64,000 bases of DNA from assembly GCA_028289605.1 (NCBI GenBank), contig JANQON010000011.1:1-64000 (forward strand), written 5' to 3'. Position 1 is the stretch's first letter. Every line of letters starts with the position of its first letter. This document shows, piece by piece, positions 1 through 8,050 of this stretch. This DNA is from Hyphococcus sp. (GTDB lineage: Bacteria > Pseudomonadota > Alphaproteobacteria > Caulobacterales > Parvularculaceae). Both the position numbers and the translations under genes were made by a program. Under the pieces are notes generated by a model. It had not been told where the DNA came from. It worked only from the letters and a program-made list of their open reading frames with translations, and did not search any database.

Positions 1-1
1 C

Positions 2-97
2 GCGGAACGACTCGGCAATAGCAAGGAGTGGCCCAACTGGGCCGAGGGCAGCGAGTTTAAGGCGCTGCGCGACGCCAGTGCGGAGGCGCGCAACTGA
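2..97 (+). CDS. C-terminal fragment of an unidentified protein (cut by window edge)
   Basis: An open frame enters from the left edge and stops with TGA at 95-97, giving only 31 residues. The tail is rich in Trp, Ala and Glu and ends in AEARN. It is too short to assign to a family. It converges with the SnoaL-like gene on the other strand, and an inverted repeat lies between the two stop codons. The coding call rests only on the open frame and this position, so it is tentative. Confidence 0.4.
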   Translation, partial: AERLGNSKEWPNWAEGSEFKALRDASAEARN

Positions 98-151
98 CGC
101 CCGGTCGCTCGCAGGACCCCCTTTCCGCAAAACCTCGAAATCTGCGCGGCT

Positions 152-188
152 CCCCGACCTCAGTCAGCGACGGCTGAGAGGGTCGGGG
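152..188. terminator. Inverted repeat between convergent genes, possible bidirectional terminator
   Basis: CCCCGACCTCAG is followed, after about ten bases, by CTGAG-AGG-GTCGGGG, an imperfect but GC-rich stem. It sits exactly between the stop codon at 97 on the plus strand and the stop at 195 on the minus strand. There is no clear T-run on either side, so Rho-independent termination is only a possibility. Confidence 0.4.
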
Positions 189-194
189 TCGCGC

Positions 195-569
195 TTAACC
201 GTAATAAAAAACTTCTTTGACGATTTTGCCGTCTTTCCAGGTGCGCACAGCGATCTGATGATAGTTTCGATCGCCCCAGTCTTTGTGGGTGTAATCCATG
301 TGCCATTGCGACATTGTCGTGTCAGGGCCAACCGCTTGCGCGACGACCTTTGCGCCGCGAAACGCCGTGATCGACGAAAAGAAGTCATTTTCGCGTTTTC
401 GATTGGCGGCCTTGCCAACAGTTGGTTCGGCGTCGTTTTCCTGCATCACGACGTCTTCTGAATAATAGTCTTCAAAAGCGGCCAGTGCGTCGCCGCTCAT
501 GATCCGCTCATTAAGCGCGGTATCCAGCTCCAGCAGGGTGTTTGCCTGATCGGTGTCCAGCTTGCTCAT
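195..569 (-). CDS. SnoaL-like / NTF2-fold protein
   Basis: A 124-residue protein of the small alpha+beta barrel type found in SnoaL-like polyketide cyclases and NTF2-like proteins of unknown substrate. Typical features are an N-terminal helix with LNERIMSGD, an acidic DYYSEDVVM segment, then W-rich strands (QWHMDY, RTWKDGKIV) and a short C-terminal strand ending in VFYYG. I chose the ATG at 567-569 because an AAGAAG ribosome-binding site precedes it; the frame stays open upstream to 818 but that part is Arg-rich and overlaps the neighbouring LysR gene. Many members bind small hydrophobic ligands; no catalytic role can be claimed here. Confidence 0.72.
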   Translation of the reverse strand: MSKLDTDQANTLLELDTALNERIMSGDALAAFEDYYSEDVVMQENDAEPTVGKAANRKRENDFFSSITAFRGAKVVAQAVGPDTTMSQWHMDYTHKDWGDRNYHQIAVRTWKDGKIVKEVFYYG

Positions 570-720
570 TCTTCTTGGTCCTTTTGTTTGCCCCGGCGGC
601 GGCCGAAGGCGTGATTGCCATGCCGAGAAGCTAGGAACAGGGGTGGGAAAGAATAAGCCTGGAAAGCCGGAAAACAGTGTTGCGCGTTTGAGAACGCCGG
701 TCCGGCTTATTAAGCAAATG

Positions 721-1626
721 CTACAGATCCTGTTTGACTTCGCCCTTAAAATGCAACGCAATTGCGTCGGCGAACGCCTGCGCGCGCGTCGATACTCTGC
801 GCGTCGGCGGATAAACAAGATAAAGGTTCATATCCGACCATTCGTAGTTTTCCAAAGCCGCTTCCAGTTCGCCGGTGCGCAGATACGGCGCGACGATGAA
901 TCTCGGCTCGACAATGAAGCCGCATGCATCGACGGCCATCGAGGCGACGAATTCGCCATTGCTGGCCAGCATTTTTATGGGCGGTGCAATGACCCCGGTC
1001 TTTCCACGCTTCCCCCAATAGCGAATGGTTTCCGGCCGGTTTTGATTTGAATATCGAAGGCAACTTAACGTTTCTAGGTCTTCGGGTTTTGTCGGCCGGC
1101 CGTGACGATCCCAAAAAGACGGCGCCGCGGCGACCGTATGGTGGATACGCGTGACCTTTCGGGCGATCAGGCTGGAGTCCGCCAGGACGCCGATCCGCAG
1201 TGCGACATCAAAGCCTTCTTCAATCAGGTTCACACGACGGTCGGAAAAATCAACTTCAACACTCAAATTAGGGTGCGCCCTGATGAATTGAGACAATACC
1301 GGCTGTAGATGTGACAAACCAAAGGACAAGGGTGCTGCAATCCGTAGCTTGCCCGTCAATCCTTGATGTCCGTCCCGCAGGCTCGCCTCAGCCTCGTTCA
1401 ACTCATCAAGGATGGCCTCAGCGCGCGTCAAAAACGCGGCGCCCGCATCGGTCAGATTCATTTGCCGCGTGGTGCGATTGATCAGCTGGACGCCGAGGCG
1501 TGTTTCCAGATCGGACAGCCTGCGGCTGACGGCGGATTTCGCCGCATGCATTTGCGTCGCGGCCCGGCTGATGGAGCCGGCGCGCGCAATGGCGACAAAA
1601 TTTTCGAGCTCTGCGACGCGATCCAT
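721..1626 (-). CDS. LysR-family transcriptional regulator
   Basis: A 301-residue regulator with the usual LysR plan: an N-terminal winged helix-turn-helix (residues about 3-62, with FVAIARAGSISRAA and KSAVSRRLSDLETRLG) and a C-terminal effector-binding domain related to periplasmic binding proteins. It belongs to the large group that resembles E. coli DmlR and YafC. It is transcribed away from the DoxX gene, and a 7-bp perfect inverted repeat overlaps its own start codon. The divergent layout suggests that it controls the DoxX gene and itself. The effector is unknown. Confidence 0.93.
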   Translation of the reverse strand: MDRVAELENFVAIARAGSISRAATQMHAAKSAVSRRLSDLETRLGVQLINRTTRQMNLTDAGAAFLTRAEAILDELNEAEASLRDGHQGLTGKLRIAAPLSFGLSHLQPVLSQFIRAHPNLSVEVDFSDRRVNLIEEGFDVALRIGVLADSSLIARKVTRIHHTVAAAPSFWDRHGRPTKPEDLETLSCLRYSNQNRPETIRYWGKRGKTGVIAPPIKMLASNGEFVASMAVDACGFIVEPRFIVAPYLRTGELEAALENYEWSDMNLYLVYPPTRRVSTRAQAFADAIALHFKGEVKQDL

Positions 1627-1647
1627 TGTTCTCGTTTAGCGAACAAT
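1625..1647. promoter_or_regulatory. Candidate LysR operator, ATTGTTC-N9-GAACAAT
   Basis: A perfect 7-bp inverted repeat with a 9-base spacer overlaps the start codon of the LysR gene in the LysR/DoxX divergent region. A third copy of the half-site, GAACAAT, is at 1682-1688, 41 bases on, close to four helical turns. LysR proteins typically bind dyads of this kind at their own promoter, so this is a likely autoregulatory site. Confidence 0.55.
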
Positions 1648-1649
1648 AC

Positions 1650-1674
1650 TTTCAGAAAAAAGCCCCTTCTGAAA
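1650..1674. promoter_or_regulatory. Second inverted repeat in LysR/DoxX intergenic region, TTTCAGAA-N9-TTCTGAAA
   Basis: A perfect 8-bp inverted repeat with a 9-base spacer lies between the two GAACAAT half-sites. It may be a second operator or a weak hairpin near the DoxX transcript start. The function is inferred only from symmetry and position. Confidence 0.4.
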
Positions 1675-1732
1675 CTTTCCGGAACAATTAGATTGCCGCC
1701 GTCAAACGAATTCACCAGCAAAAGAACGGAAT

Positions 1733-2161
1733 ATGACCATGACCCAAGCAACTTCACTGACCACCGCCCCTATCGCCAACCTCAACGAGCGCTTTGCGCC
1801 TCTCGTGGGCCGCACCGCCCTGTCCAGCATCTTCCTGCTTTCTGGGATCACCAAGTTACAGAATTACTCGGCAACGCAAGGCTATATGGAATCGCTTGGC
1901 GTGCCGGGCGCGCTGTTGCCCGCCGTCATTGCGTTTGAAATCGTCGCGCCGATCGCCGTCATCCTTGGATGGCATGCGCGCATTGCTGCCTTTTTTCTCG
2001 CCGGATTCAGTCTCCTCACAGCAATGATTTTTCATTTCGATTTCGCGGACCAAATCCAATCGATCATGTTCATGAAAAATGTCGCCATCGCCGGCGGTTT
2101 CTTCCTGCTGATGGCGAGCGGCCCAGGGCCGTTCAGCATTTCGAACCGGGAAAGCCGCTAG
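1733..2161 (+). CDS. DoxX-family membrane protein
   Basis: A 142-residue integral membrane protein with about four hydrophobic segments: one starting at LSSIFLLSGITKL, one with LPAVIAFEIVAPIAVILGW, one with IAAFFLAGFSLLTAMIFHF and a last one near KNVAIAGGFFLLMASG. The order and length match the DoxX family, which includes subunits of thiosulfate:quinone oxidoreductase but mostly consists of uncharacterised proteins. The ATG at 1733 follows AAAAGAACGGAAT. The gene diverges from a LysR regulator that probably controls it. Its role in quinone or redox biology is a family-level guess. Confidence 0.9.
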   Translation: MTMTQATSLTTAPIANLNERFAPLVGRTALSSIFLLSGITKLQNYSATQGYMESLGVPGALLPAVIAFEIVAPIAVILGWHARIAAFFLAGFSLLTAMIFHFDFADQIQSIMFMKNVAIAGGFFLLMASGPGPFSISNRESR

Positions 2162-2471
2162 GCTTTTCCGACGCAACTGAAGTAACGGCTCGTTGACGGT
2201 CAAGATCTGTCTGATAACGAAGCCCGAACCAGTCTGTCAGTCGCCAAGGTATGGAACACCGATCAGTCGCGCGCCGCCTTTCAGTCGGCGTGTACAGACA
2301 AAGCGCTTCCAACTGCGCGCGGCGTTGATAATCTTGCGATCGTTCCCTGGACTTCGCAGAGCCGTCAACAAGACGTTTGAACGCGATCGCTTTTTTGGCT
2401 GATCAGAGCGTCCGGTTTTGCGCGATCAGCAGAGAAACAGGAGCAATAAACTGAAAGACCCCTGTCATCGC
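2162..2471. other. Intergenic region with no supported gene
   Basis: These 310 bases separate the convergent ends of the DoxX gene and the second LysR gene. A short open frame exists at 2193-2402 but it has no ribosome-binding site and no recognisable protein features. I see no strong terminator hairpin. Confidence 0.5.
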
Positions 2472-3407
2472 CTATGAAGTATTTTTTTGAAAACCGATCG
2501 AGGATTCAAGCCATTCTAAGGTTCTTTGGATCTTTCGATCCTGATACTTATTCCGATGGCAGATGAAATTGTATACCGCATTCCGATCTTCGACGGGCCC
2601 TAACACAGGCACAAACGACTGGCCGTATCCGGGATATGTCTCGATCAGAGGCGCCATCGAAAGCGCAATCCCAAGTCCCGACTTCACGGCGTCGATCGCG
2701 CCGAGAATGGAGTCGAATGTGAGTGAACTTTGCCCGCTGAGCGCCTGCATGTCATGCGCTTCCGCCCAGGTCTGCCAGGCATTGCGGTTTGCACGAACGT
2801 GAATCAGCGTATGCGAATCGAGGTCCTTGGCGGTTGCAATCGGGGGCGATGAAGCAAGGTAGTCTGGAGAAGCAATTGGCTGACCGGTGATCGAGATCAG
2901 CGGTTTACAGATCAAATCTCCGACATGCTCACGACCAAATCGGATTGCAATGTCCGCTTCGCCATTTAAGATGTCGACATAAGAACTGGACGTTTCGATC
3001 CTCAATTCAATTTGCGGATTTTCCGATTCAAATCGGCTGAGATTGGGGAGCAAGACGGCGCTGGCAAAAAACGGTAATGCGCTTATGCGGATAACGTGAT
3101 CGTCGCTTCTCCGCTGAAACCGCCGTGTCGCCGATTGAAGAACCTCCAATGCGCTTTGAACGGAAATTAAATATTCGGCGCCCGCATTCGTGATCCTCAC
3201 GGCACGGCCGGCCCTTTCAAAAAGCAACGCGTTCAGTCGGACCTCTAAGTCTCTTATGGCGTGCGAAACTGCAGATGGCGTTCGCCCAAGTTCCTGAGCG
3301 GCGCCGGCAAAAGAACCATGTCGCGCCGCGGCCTCAAAGGCCAGAAGACTGGCCATGGACGGGAGAGTGATCGCTGCGTCTAAAGATGAAATTTTCTCAT
3401 GTATCAT
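2472..3407 (-). CDS. LysR-family regulator, GcvA-like
   Basis: A 311-residue LysR protein of the GcvA/AmpR-like subgroup, recognised by the N-terminal sequence LPSMASLLAFEAAARHGSF and the helix-turn-helix with RTPSAVSHAIRDLE. The C-terminal two-lobed domain includes the subgroup motif ADIAIRFG. It is divergent from the thioesterase/hydrolase pair across a 69-base gap, so it probably controls those genes. The effector is not predictable. Confidence 0.93.
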   Translation of the reverse strand: MIHEKISSLDAAITLPSMASLLAFEAAARHGSFAGAAQELGRTPSAVSHAIRDLEVRLNALLFERAGRAVRITNAGAEYLISVQSALEVLQSATRRFQRRSDDHVIRISALPFFASAVLLPNLSRFESENPQIELRIETSSSYVDILNGEADIAIRFGREHVGDLICKPLISITGQPIASPDYLASSPPIATAKDLDSHTLIHVRANRNAWQTWAEAHDMQALSGQSSLTFDSILGAIDAVKSGLGIALSMAPLIETYPGYGQSFVPVLGPVEDRNAVYNFICHRNKYQDRKIQRTLEWLESSIGFQKNTS

Positions 3408-3476
3408 GAATCCAATTCACTTTTCCTCGGTCCAGAAAGCAGCAATAAATCTGATGATTAAGATGATTGCAACACA

Positions 3477-4220
3477 ATGCCTGCTTTTGAAAAAGATGAT
3501 GAAAACTATTGGGTAAGCGCCCCTTCGGCGATGGGGCCGTTCAAAGGCCTCCAGGGCGGCGGCGTAGCAGGATTAATGGTTTTCGAACTGGAGGAATTGG
3601 CGGCCGCTCGCGATCTTGGAATGGCGGTTTCGACGTCGGTCGAATTCTTGCGCCCGACGGAACCGGGACGACTTCACACAAAGCCTGTAGTTGAGAGAAT
3701 CGGGCGGCGCGTCAGCGTGCTGTCAAATGAGGTCTTCCAAGCCGACACCCGCACGGCGCGGGCAAGCGTCTGTTTCATCCGGCCGACAGAAATCGCAACA
3801 ATTGGACATCCGCCCGCCGAACGCAGCAACCCGATTAGCTTCGAGGTTTCGCCCCCAGTAGCTGCTTTTCACGGCCGAGCCTGGATGATGGACAACTTTG
3901 AGGTGCGGCGCTCGGATAAAGGCGCTTTTTGGTTCCGGTACACAGACGACGTTGTGTCAAATGTAACGCCTCTGGCTCGCGTCCTGGGGCCAGCCGATTG
4001 GGCGCACGGCTTGGCTCGGCCAGAGTCGCCGCAATTAGCGGACCCGAACGTCAATCTGAATGTGCTCCTGTCACGCCATCCCAAGGGTGACTTTATCGGC
4101 GTCCTTCCCAAAACGACCTGGATGCCGACGGGGATAGGTCTCGGTGAGGCCGTCCTTTCGGACCAGCAAGGACCGTTCGGCCGCGTCATGATGTCAGTCG
4201 CCCTGACAGAGCTGGGCTGA
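3477..4220 (+). CDS. Acyl-CoA thioesterase-like protein (double hotdog)
   Basis: A 247-residue protein with the layout of double-hotdog thioesterases (TesB-like, 4HBT_3 type). The N-terminal half has FKGLQGGGVAGLMVFELEEL followed by TSVEFLRPTEPGRL, the helix-then-strand pattern of a hotdog fold; the C-terminal half repeats the pattern around WAHGLARPESPQLADPN and ends in DQQGPFGRVMMSVAL. It would hydrolyse acyl-CoA esters in the cytoplasm. It is followed after 18 bases by an alpha/beta hydrolase gene and is probably co-transcribed with it under the divergent LysR. Confidence 0.75.
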   Translation: MPAFEKDDENYWVSAPSAMGPFKGLQGGGVAGLMVFELEELAAARDLGMAVSTSVEFLRPTEPGRLHTKPVVERIGRRVSVLSNEVFQADTRTARASVCFIRPTEIATIGHPPAERSNPISFEVSPPVAAFHGRAWMMDNFEVRRSDKGAFWFRYTDDVVSNVTPLARVLGPADWAHGLARPESPQLADPNVNLNVLLSRHPKGDFIGVLPKTTWMPTGIGLGEAVLSDQQGPFGRVMMSVALTELG

Positions 4221-4238
4221 CGCTTCAAGGAGGAGAAG

Positions 4239-5135
4239 ATGTTACGTCGGATGGCGGCGCAACTCGACAAGCGCGGTTGGCGCAACCGCATTCATCGCGC
4301 GCGAACGGGCCCGGCCGCAACAAGCTGTTCGCACCTCGGCTTCTACGAGGACGATGAGTGTTTCATCCGGTTTCGAAAATCGGGCCGCGGACCAGCGATC
4401 GTGTTTTTGTGCGATGGCCCCGCCACGCTGGAAGTCTACGACGGCCTTATTGAACAGCTGGCGCCGCAGTATACGGTTGTTGCGTTCGAGACCCCGGGAA
4501 ACGGCTTCTCGGTGCCTAAAGCAGGTTTCCGCTTTGACTTCGTCCCATGCAATGACGCAGTCTCCCGCTTTCTCAAAGAAGTCGCTGGCGAACAGGCGAT
4601 CCTGGCGTTTTCATGCGGCGGCGCCTATGCGGCGGTCGATATCGCGGTGCGGCATCCGGAGCTCTGCAGCAAGTTGGTCATCATCCAGGCTCCATCGTGG
4701 GAAGAAGAAGCGCGCTGGAAGCGCAGTCGGGACCCGCACGGCCTAGTCTCGACTCCGTTTGTCGGTCAGCTTTTGTTTCCAATGATGATGAAATCGCGAG
4801 CCCCGGCTTGGTACGATCTGAGCATGGCTGAGACGCCCTTGGTTCAAACATTTTGCAGGTGTACGCAAGCAGCCTTCGATGCCGGCGCTGCCTTCGCCCT
4901 ACCGACGCTATTTCAAAACTACCTCACGGGAGCACAGCCGCCATTTGGAGTCGCCGATCAACCCGCCTTGGCGATTTGGGGCTTGCAGGACGGATCGCAT
5001 GCGTCGACCGATAAACAGTCTTCAGTGAGCATGGCGAAATCGGTCGTTGTGAAGGCGCTAGAGCATGTTGGACACTTTCCAGAGCTGGAAGATCCGAGTG
5101 GATTTTGTCGCTTGGTGGAAGAATTTGCCGCTTAA
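4239..5135 (+). CDS. Alpha/beta hydrolase
   Basis: A 298-residue alpha/beta-fold hydrolase. The nucleophile elbow reads FSCGGAYAA, so the usual Gly before the nucleophilic Ser is replaced by Phe while the following Gly-Gly is kept. The likely acid is in IWGLQDG and the catalytic His in HVGHFPELEDP near the C-terminus. The oxyanion segment is around FLCDGPAT. The first 40 residues are basic and not part of the fold. AGGAGGAGAAG precedes the ATG. It lies 18 bases after the thioesterase gene and is likely in the same operon. The substrate is unknown. Confidence 0.87.
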   Translation: MLRRMAAQLDKRGWRNRIHRARTGPAATSCSHLGFYEDDECFIRFRKSGRGPAIVFLCDGPATLEVYDGLIEQLAPQYTVVAFETPGNGFSVPKAGFRFDFVPCNDAVSRFLKEVAGEQAILAFSCGGAYAAVDIAVRHPELCSKLVIIQAPSWEEEARWKRSRDPHGLVSTPFVGQLLFPMMMKSRAPAWYDLSMAETPLVQTFCRCTQAAFDAGAAFALPTLFQNYLTGAQPPFGVADQPALAIWGLQDGSHASTDKQSSVSMAKSVVVKALEHVGHFPELEDPSGFCRLVEEFAA

Positions 5136-5137
5136 AG

Positions 5138-6841
5138 CTAATCACGGCGACCTGCCGCCGGCAAATGCGTGCTGATTTTAATGTCAGGTTCTGTTGCAAG
5201 ACCGCGATCAATGCGAGCGTCCAGCATCCGAGGCGCCAGACGTTGCAGTCTTTGTTCGACCGTTCTGCGAATATTCGCCAAATCGGGCTTGCCCGTCGCC
5301 AGCAGCGGAAGGCGGCCAACCGCAACAATATAGTGGGGCTTTTCAAAGCGGGAAATCCCTTGCGGTCGCGACCAAGCGGCGAACGCCGCCCGATTAGCGC
5401 CGCCTTGATCGGTAACCAGTACGATTGCTTCACGACCGTCAGCCTGCGAAATCGCGAGCGCGGCATGGTTGGCATCGGGCCAGCATGATTTTGCATGTTG
5501 CTCAACGGCCGCAAGCGAAACCATTTCGGCGCCGACTCTTGCAAAACGCTTGAGGCGGCCTTTGATGATTAGAAATCCGTCCTCGTCAATATCCGCTAGA
5601 TCGCCCGTATCGAACCAATCTCCTGGACTTCGGATCGATTGTCCCGAACCATCGTCCTTGCGGTAACCCAGCATGACATTTGGACCGCGAACAAAAAGTC
5701 GCTTTCCAATCTCAATGCCGGGGGCAGTCTCCAGCCGCGCCTCCATGCCCGGCAGAATTTCTCCGACTGTGCCGCGACGATTGCGCGATGGACGATTGAG
5801 CGCGATCACGGGGGCGCATTCTGTCGCCCCATAGCCTTCCAAAATCACCGCCCCCGACTTTTCCGCGAATGAAATCACGGTAGCGTCGTTGACGGCCTCG
5901 CCGCCGAGAACAACATAGTGAAGACCTTGAAGTGCGCTCTTATCGGCGCTTCGGGCGTAAAGCTTCGCGAAAGTGTCTGTCGCCACCAGCACTGTTGCTG
6001 CGCTACGTTTAATCTCTTCCGGAATCTTTTCCCGATCTAACGGGGATGGATAGAGCACCGTTTTCATACCACCGAGGATTGGCAAAAACGTGCCGCCTGT
6101 GAGCCCAAAAGCGTGAAAAATCGGAAGCACGTTAAAGAACACCCAGTCGCGCCGAAAAGGAACGTGCGCGCGACATTGTGCGATATTTGCGAGAATATTT
6201 CTGTGGCTAAGCACAACCCCCTTGGGAGATCCCGTCGTGCCGGATGTAAAAAGAATTGCCGCCGGCGCGTCGCTATTCTTCTGTTTACTGGATATTGCGG
6301 GTTGTATGCTTCGAACTAGCGCCCGCAATTTATCAAAAAAAGTGAGCGATCGCTTGAGGTCCTCCAGATAAATTACGGTTACGACTATTTTAAGCGATGC
6401 GACGGTTGCATGCAGCTTGGCGATGTCAATGAAACGCCGGGATGTAAGCACGATGCTAAGATCGGCGATCCTGCAAGCCTCACCTATTCGTTGAGTCCCG
6501 GCAAGATAGTTGATGAATGCCGGAACGCGGCCAAACGCGTAAAGAGCAAAGACGGCGACGACGCCTGCTGGCGTGGTCGGCAACATGATGCCGACGTTTT
6601 CGCCGCGTGCGGACAGGTCTGCAATCTTGCCGCCCAGCGCGTAGGCCGACCGAACAAGTGCGCCATATGTAAACGCCTCCCCCTCCCGGCCTTGCACAAT
6701 CGGCATATTTCGACCGAATTTGCGACGCGCTCTTCTTAGGGCGACAAAGATATTCTGGGGCAGGTCCGAAAAATCACATGGCGGGCCGCACCAACGATTT
6801 TCGATGCGGATCTTAGGTCGATTATGGACCTTAGAGGACAC
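5138..6841 (-). CDS. AMP-dependent acyl synthetase, Aas-like
   Basis: An adenylate-forming ligase of about 567 residues. It shows the P-loop FTSGTTGSPKGV, the motif EGYGATECAPV, the DTGDLADIDEDGF core and a C-terminal ATGKPD with the catalytic Lys. The segment TSRRFIDIAKL with VYLEDL and the ending with LPLLATGKPD resemble the ligase half of Aas (acyl-ACP synthetase/lysophospholipid acyltransferase). The acyltransferase half is absent. The frame is open to an ATG at 6970, but that would overlap the upstream gene by 71 bases and adds a very basic stretch. I prefer the GTG at 6839-6841, while a TTG at 6886 is also possible. It ends next to the convergent alpha/beta hydrolase. Confidence 0.85.
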   Translation of the reverse strand: MSSKVHNRPKIRIENRWCGPPCDFSDLPQNIFVALRRARRKFGRNMPIVQGREGEAFTYGALVRSAYALGGKIADLSARGENVGIMLPTTPAGVVAVFALYAFGRVPAFINYLAGTQRIGEACRIADLSIVLTSRRFIDIAKLHATVASLKIVVTVIYLEDLKRSLTFFDKLRALVRSIQPAISSKQKNSDAPAAILFTSGTTGSPKGVVLSHRNILANIAQCRAHVPFRRDWVFFNVLPIFHAFGLTGGTFLPILGGMKTVLYPSPLDREKIPEEIKRSAATVLVATDTFAKLYARSADKSALQGLHYVVLGGEAVNDATVISFAEKSGAVILEGYGATECAPVIALNRPSRNRRGTVGEILPGMEARLETAPGIEIGKRLFVRGPNVMLGYRKDDGSGQSIRSPGDWFDTGDLADIDEDGFLIIKGRLKRFARVGAEMVSLAAVEQHAKSCWPDANHAALAISQADGREAIVLVTDQGGANRAAFAAWSRPQGISRFEKPHYIVAVGRLPLLATGKPDLANIRRTVEQRLQRLAPRMLDARIDRGLATEPDIKISTHLPAAGRRD

Positions 6842-6899
6842 TTCAGAAGTCCCACGCGATGGTCGACGGCGCAGCCTTCGGATCAACGTCTTAAGCCTG

Positions 6900-7433
6900 C
6901 TAAATGCTATCTCTACTCGAATTTGTTTTCGGTCCGTTTTTCGCTGCTGCCACCGCAGTTTCGATTTCACGCCTGATTTCCATCGGACGTGCGAGCACTG
7001 GGAATTTGATGACTGCGATTCCGGTGCCCCGAATTGTCAAAACGCCAAAACCGAGTATGCGGCCCAGGAAAGACTGGTGCACAAGCACTTCTTCGATTTT
7101 ATCAAGATTGACCTCATGAGAGTCGCGACCAACAAGACCGGTTTTTAGAATCAGACGCATAGATGTAACCGCAATCACCGTCGTCCATTTGTGCACATAC
7201 CGCCGCAGCAGGACTATGCCCCCAAAAGCTAACGCAGCGAACGTCAGTATTGTGAACATTCTTTCTTCCGGCGGGAACTGCAGATAGTTTTGAAATAGCA
7301 GGTACAACCAGAACGCCACCGGAACGCATCCTAGAGCGAACCAAAACCAACTTCCGAAATCATAGGTCCAGTTAAACTTCGCGCGATAGAGATACTCTTC
7401 CACTGGCGCAAGCGTGTTTTTGACATAGCCCAT
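6900..7433 (-). CDS. PH-domain (bPH2-like) membrane protein
   Basis: A 177-residue protein with two membrane segments (WFWFALGCVPVAFWLYLLF and MFTILTFAALAFGGIVLL) followed by a bacterial pleckstrin-homology-like domain. Typical features of that domain are VTSMRLILKTGLVGRDSHEVNLDKIEEV and the GRILGFGVLTIRGTG block. Members (YdbT/YdbS-like) are widespread and of unclear function. The gene lies between the phasin-like and acyl-ligase genes on the same strand with short gaps, so the three are probably one transcript. Confidence 0.88.
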   Translation of the reverse strand: MGYVKNTLAPVEEYLYRAKFNWTYDFGSWFWFALGCVPVAFWLYLLFQNYLQFPPEERMFTILTFAALAFGGIVLLRRYVHKWTTVIAVTSMRLILKTGLVGRDSHEVNLDKIEEVLVHQSFLGRILGFGVLTIRGTGIAVIKFPVLARPMEIRREIETAVAAAKNGPKTNSSRDSI

Positions 7434-7471
7434 TGTCTCGCCTTTCTTGCGACGGAACCACTTTGACGTTC

Positions 7472-7918
7472 CTACTCGCCCGCGCGGTCATGCAGTTGAG
7501 CTTCTTTCTCGGAATTGCGCTCGTTTCCGACAAAACGCATGGGCCCAAGCGGAAATTCCATCGCAAATTCATTCGGCGCCGCGTTCGCTGCAAGTTTACG
7601 GATGAACTCTGCCTGGGCTTGCGCATCTTCGTTGAAGCGCTGCATGGCCTTTGACCATAATTCAGTCCATGCCTTGATAAGGACGGCGCCTTCGGCTTGT
7701 TCACCCATAAGCTGGCCAAATTCAATCGCGGATCGAGCTGCGTCATGTCGTCTTTTGAACCAACCATCAAGGTATTCATGGAAATCGCTTACAAGGCTGT
7801 CTTCAGCCTTCCAGAATCGCTCAGTTTGCTCGCCGATGAGTTTGCGGCTTTGATCGTTCTCCATCACTCGCTTGGCCCAATGCTCGATCGTTTCTGCGGG
7901 GCTTGGAGGTTCAGTCAT
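7472..7918 (-). CDS. Phasin-like / PHA granule-associated helical protein
   Basis: A 148-residue, almost fully helical, charged protein with no membrane segment. The sequence AVLIKAWTELWSKAMQRFNEDAQAQAEF and a long amphipathic N-terminal part resemble PHA-associated and phasin-like proteins that coat polyhydroxyalkanoate granules or accompany PHA synthase. It is divergent from phaB across 132 bases containing an FNR-type site, which supports a polyhydroxyalkanoate link. The family match is loose; a generic coiled-coil protein cannot be excluded. Confidence 0.6.
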   Translation of the reverse strand: MTEPPSPAETIEHWAKRVMENDQSRKLIGEQTERFWKAEDSLVSDFHEYLDGWFKRRHDAARSAIEFGQLMGEQAEGAVLIKAWTELWSKAMQRFNEDAQAQAEFIRKLAANAAPNEFAMEFPLGPMRFVGNERNSEKEAQLHDRAGE

Positions 7919-7971
7919 TTTTCCTGACCATTTGCTGCCCTTCCATTTTGCCAGACTGCACCTTGTTCGGT

Positions 7972-7985
7972 TTGACGGGGATCAA
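7972..7985. promoter_or_regulatory. FNR/DNR-type box TTGACGGGGATCAA
   Basis: TTGAC-N4-ATCAA lies between the phasin-like gene and phaB, about 60 bases from the former start and 72 from the latter. It matches the FNR/DNR consensus TTGAT-N4-ATCAA with one change. It may serve either promoter. Confidence 0.65.
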
Positions 7986-8050
7986 TTCGAGTTTGCGATC
8001 ACAACGGCATAATCGGCGCGTTTAACCTTGTTAATTGACGGAGCCGTTTT

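Noticed and set aside
2193-2402. 69-residue open frame after the DoxX gene
   Set aside because: No ribosome-binding site, no family resemblance, high content of Arg and Phe; probably chance.
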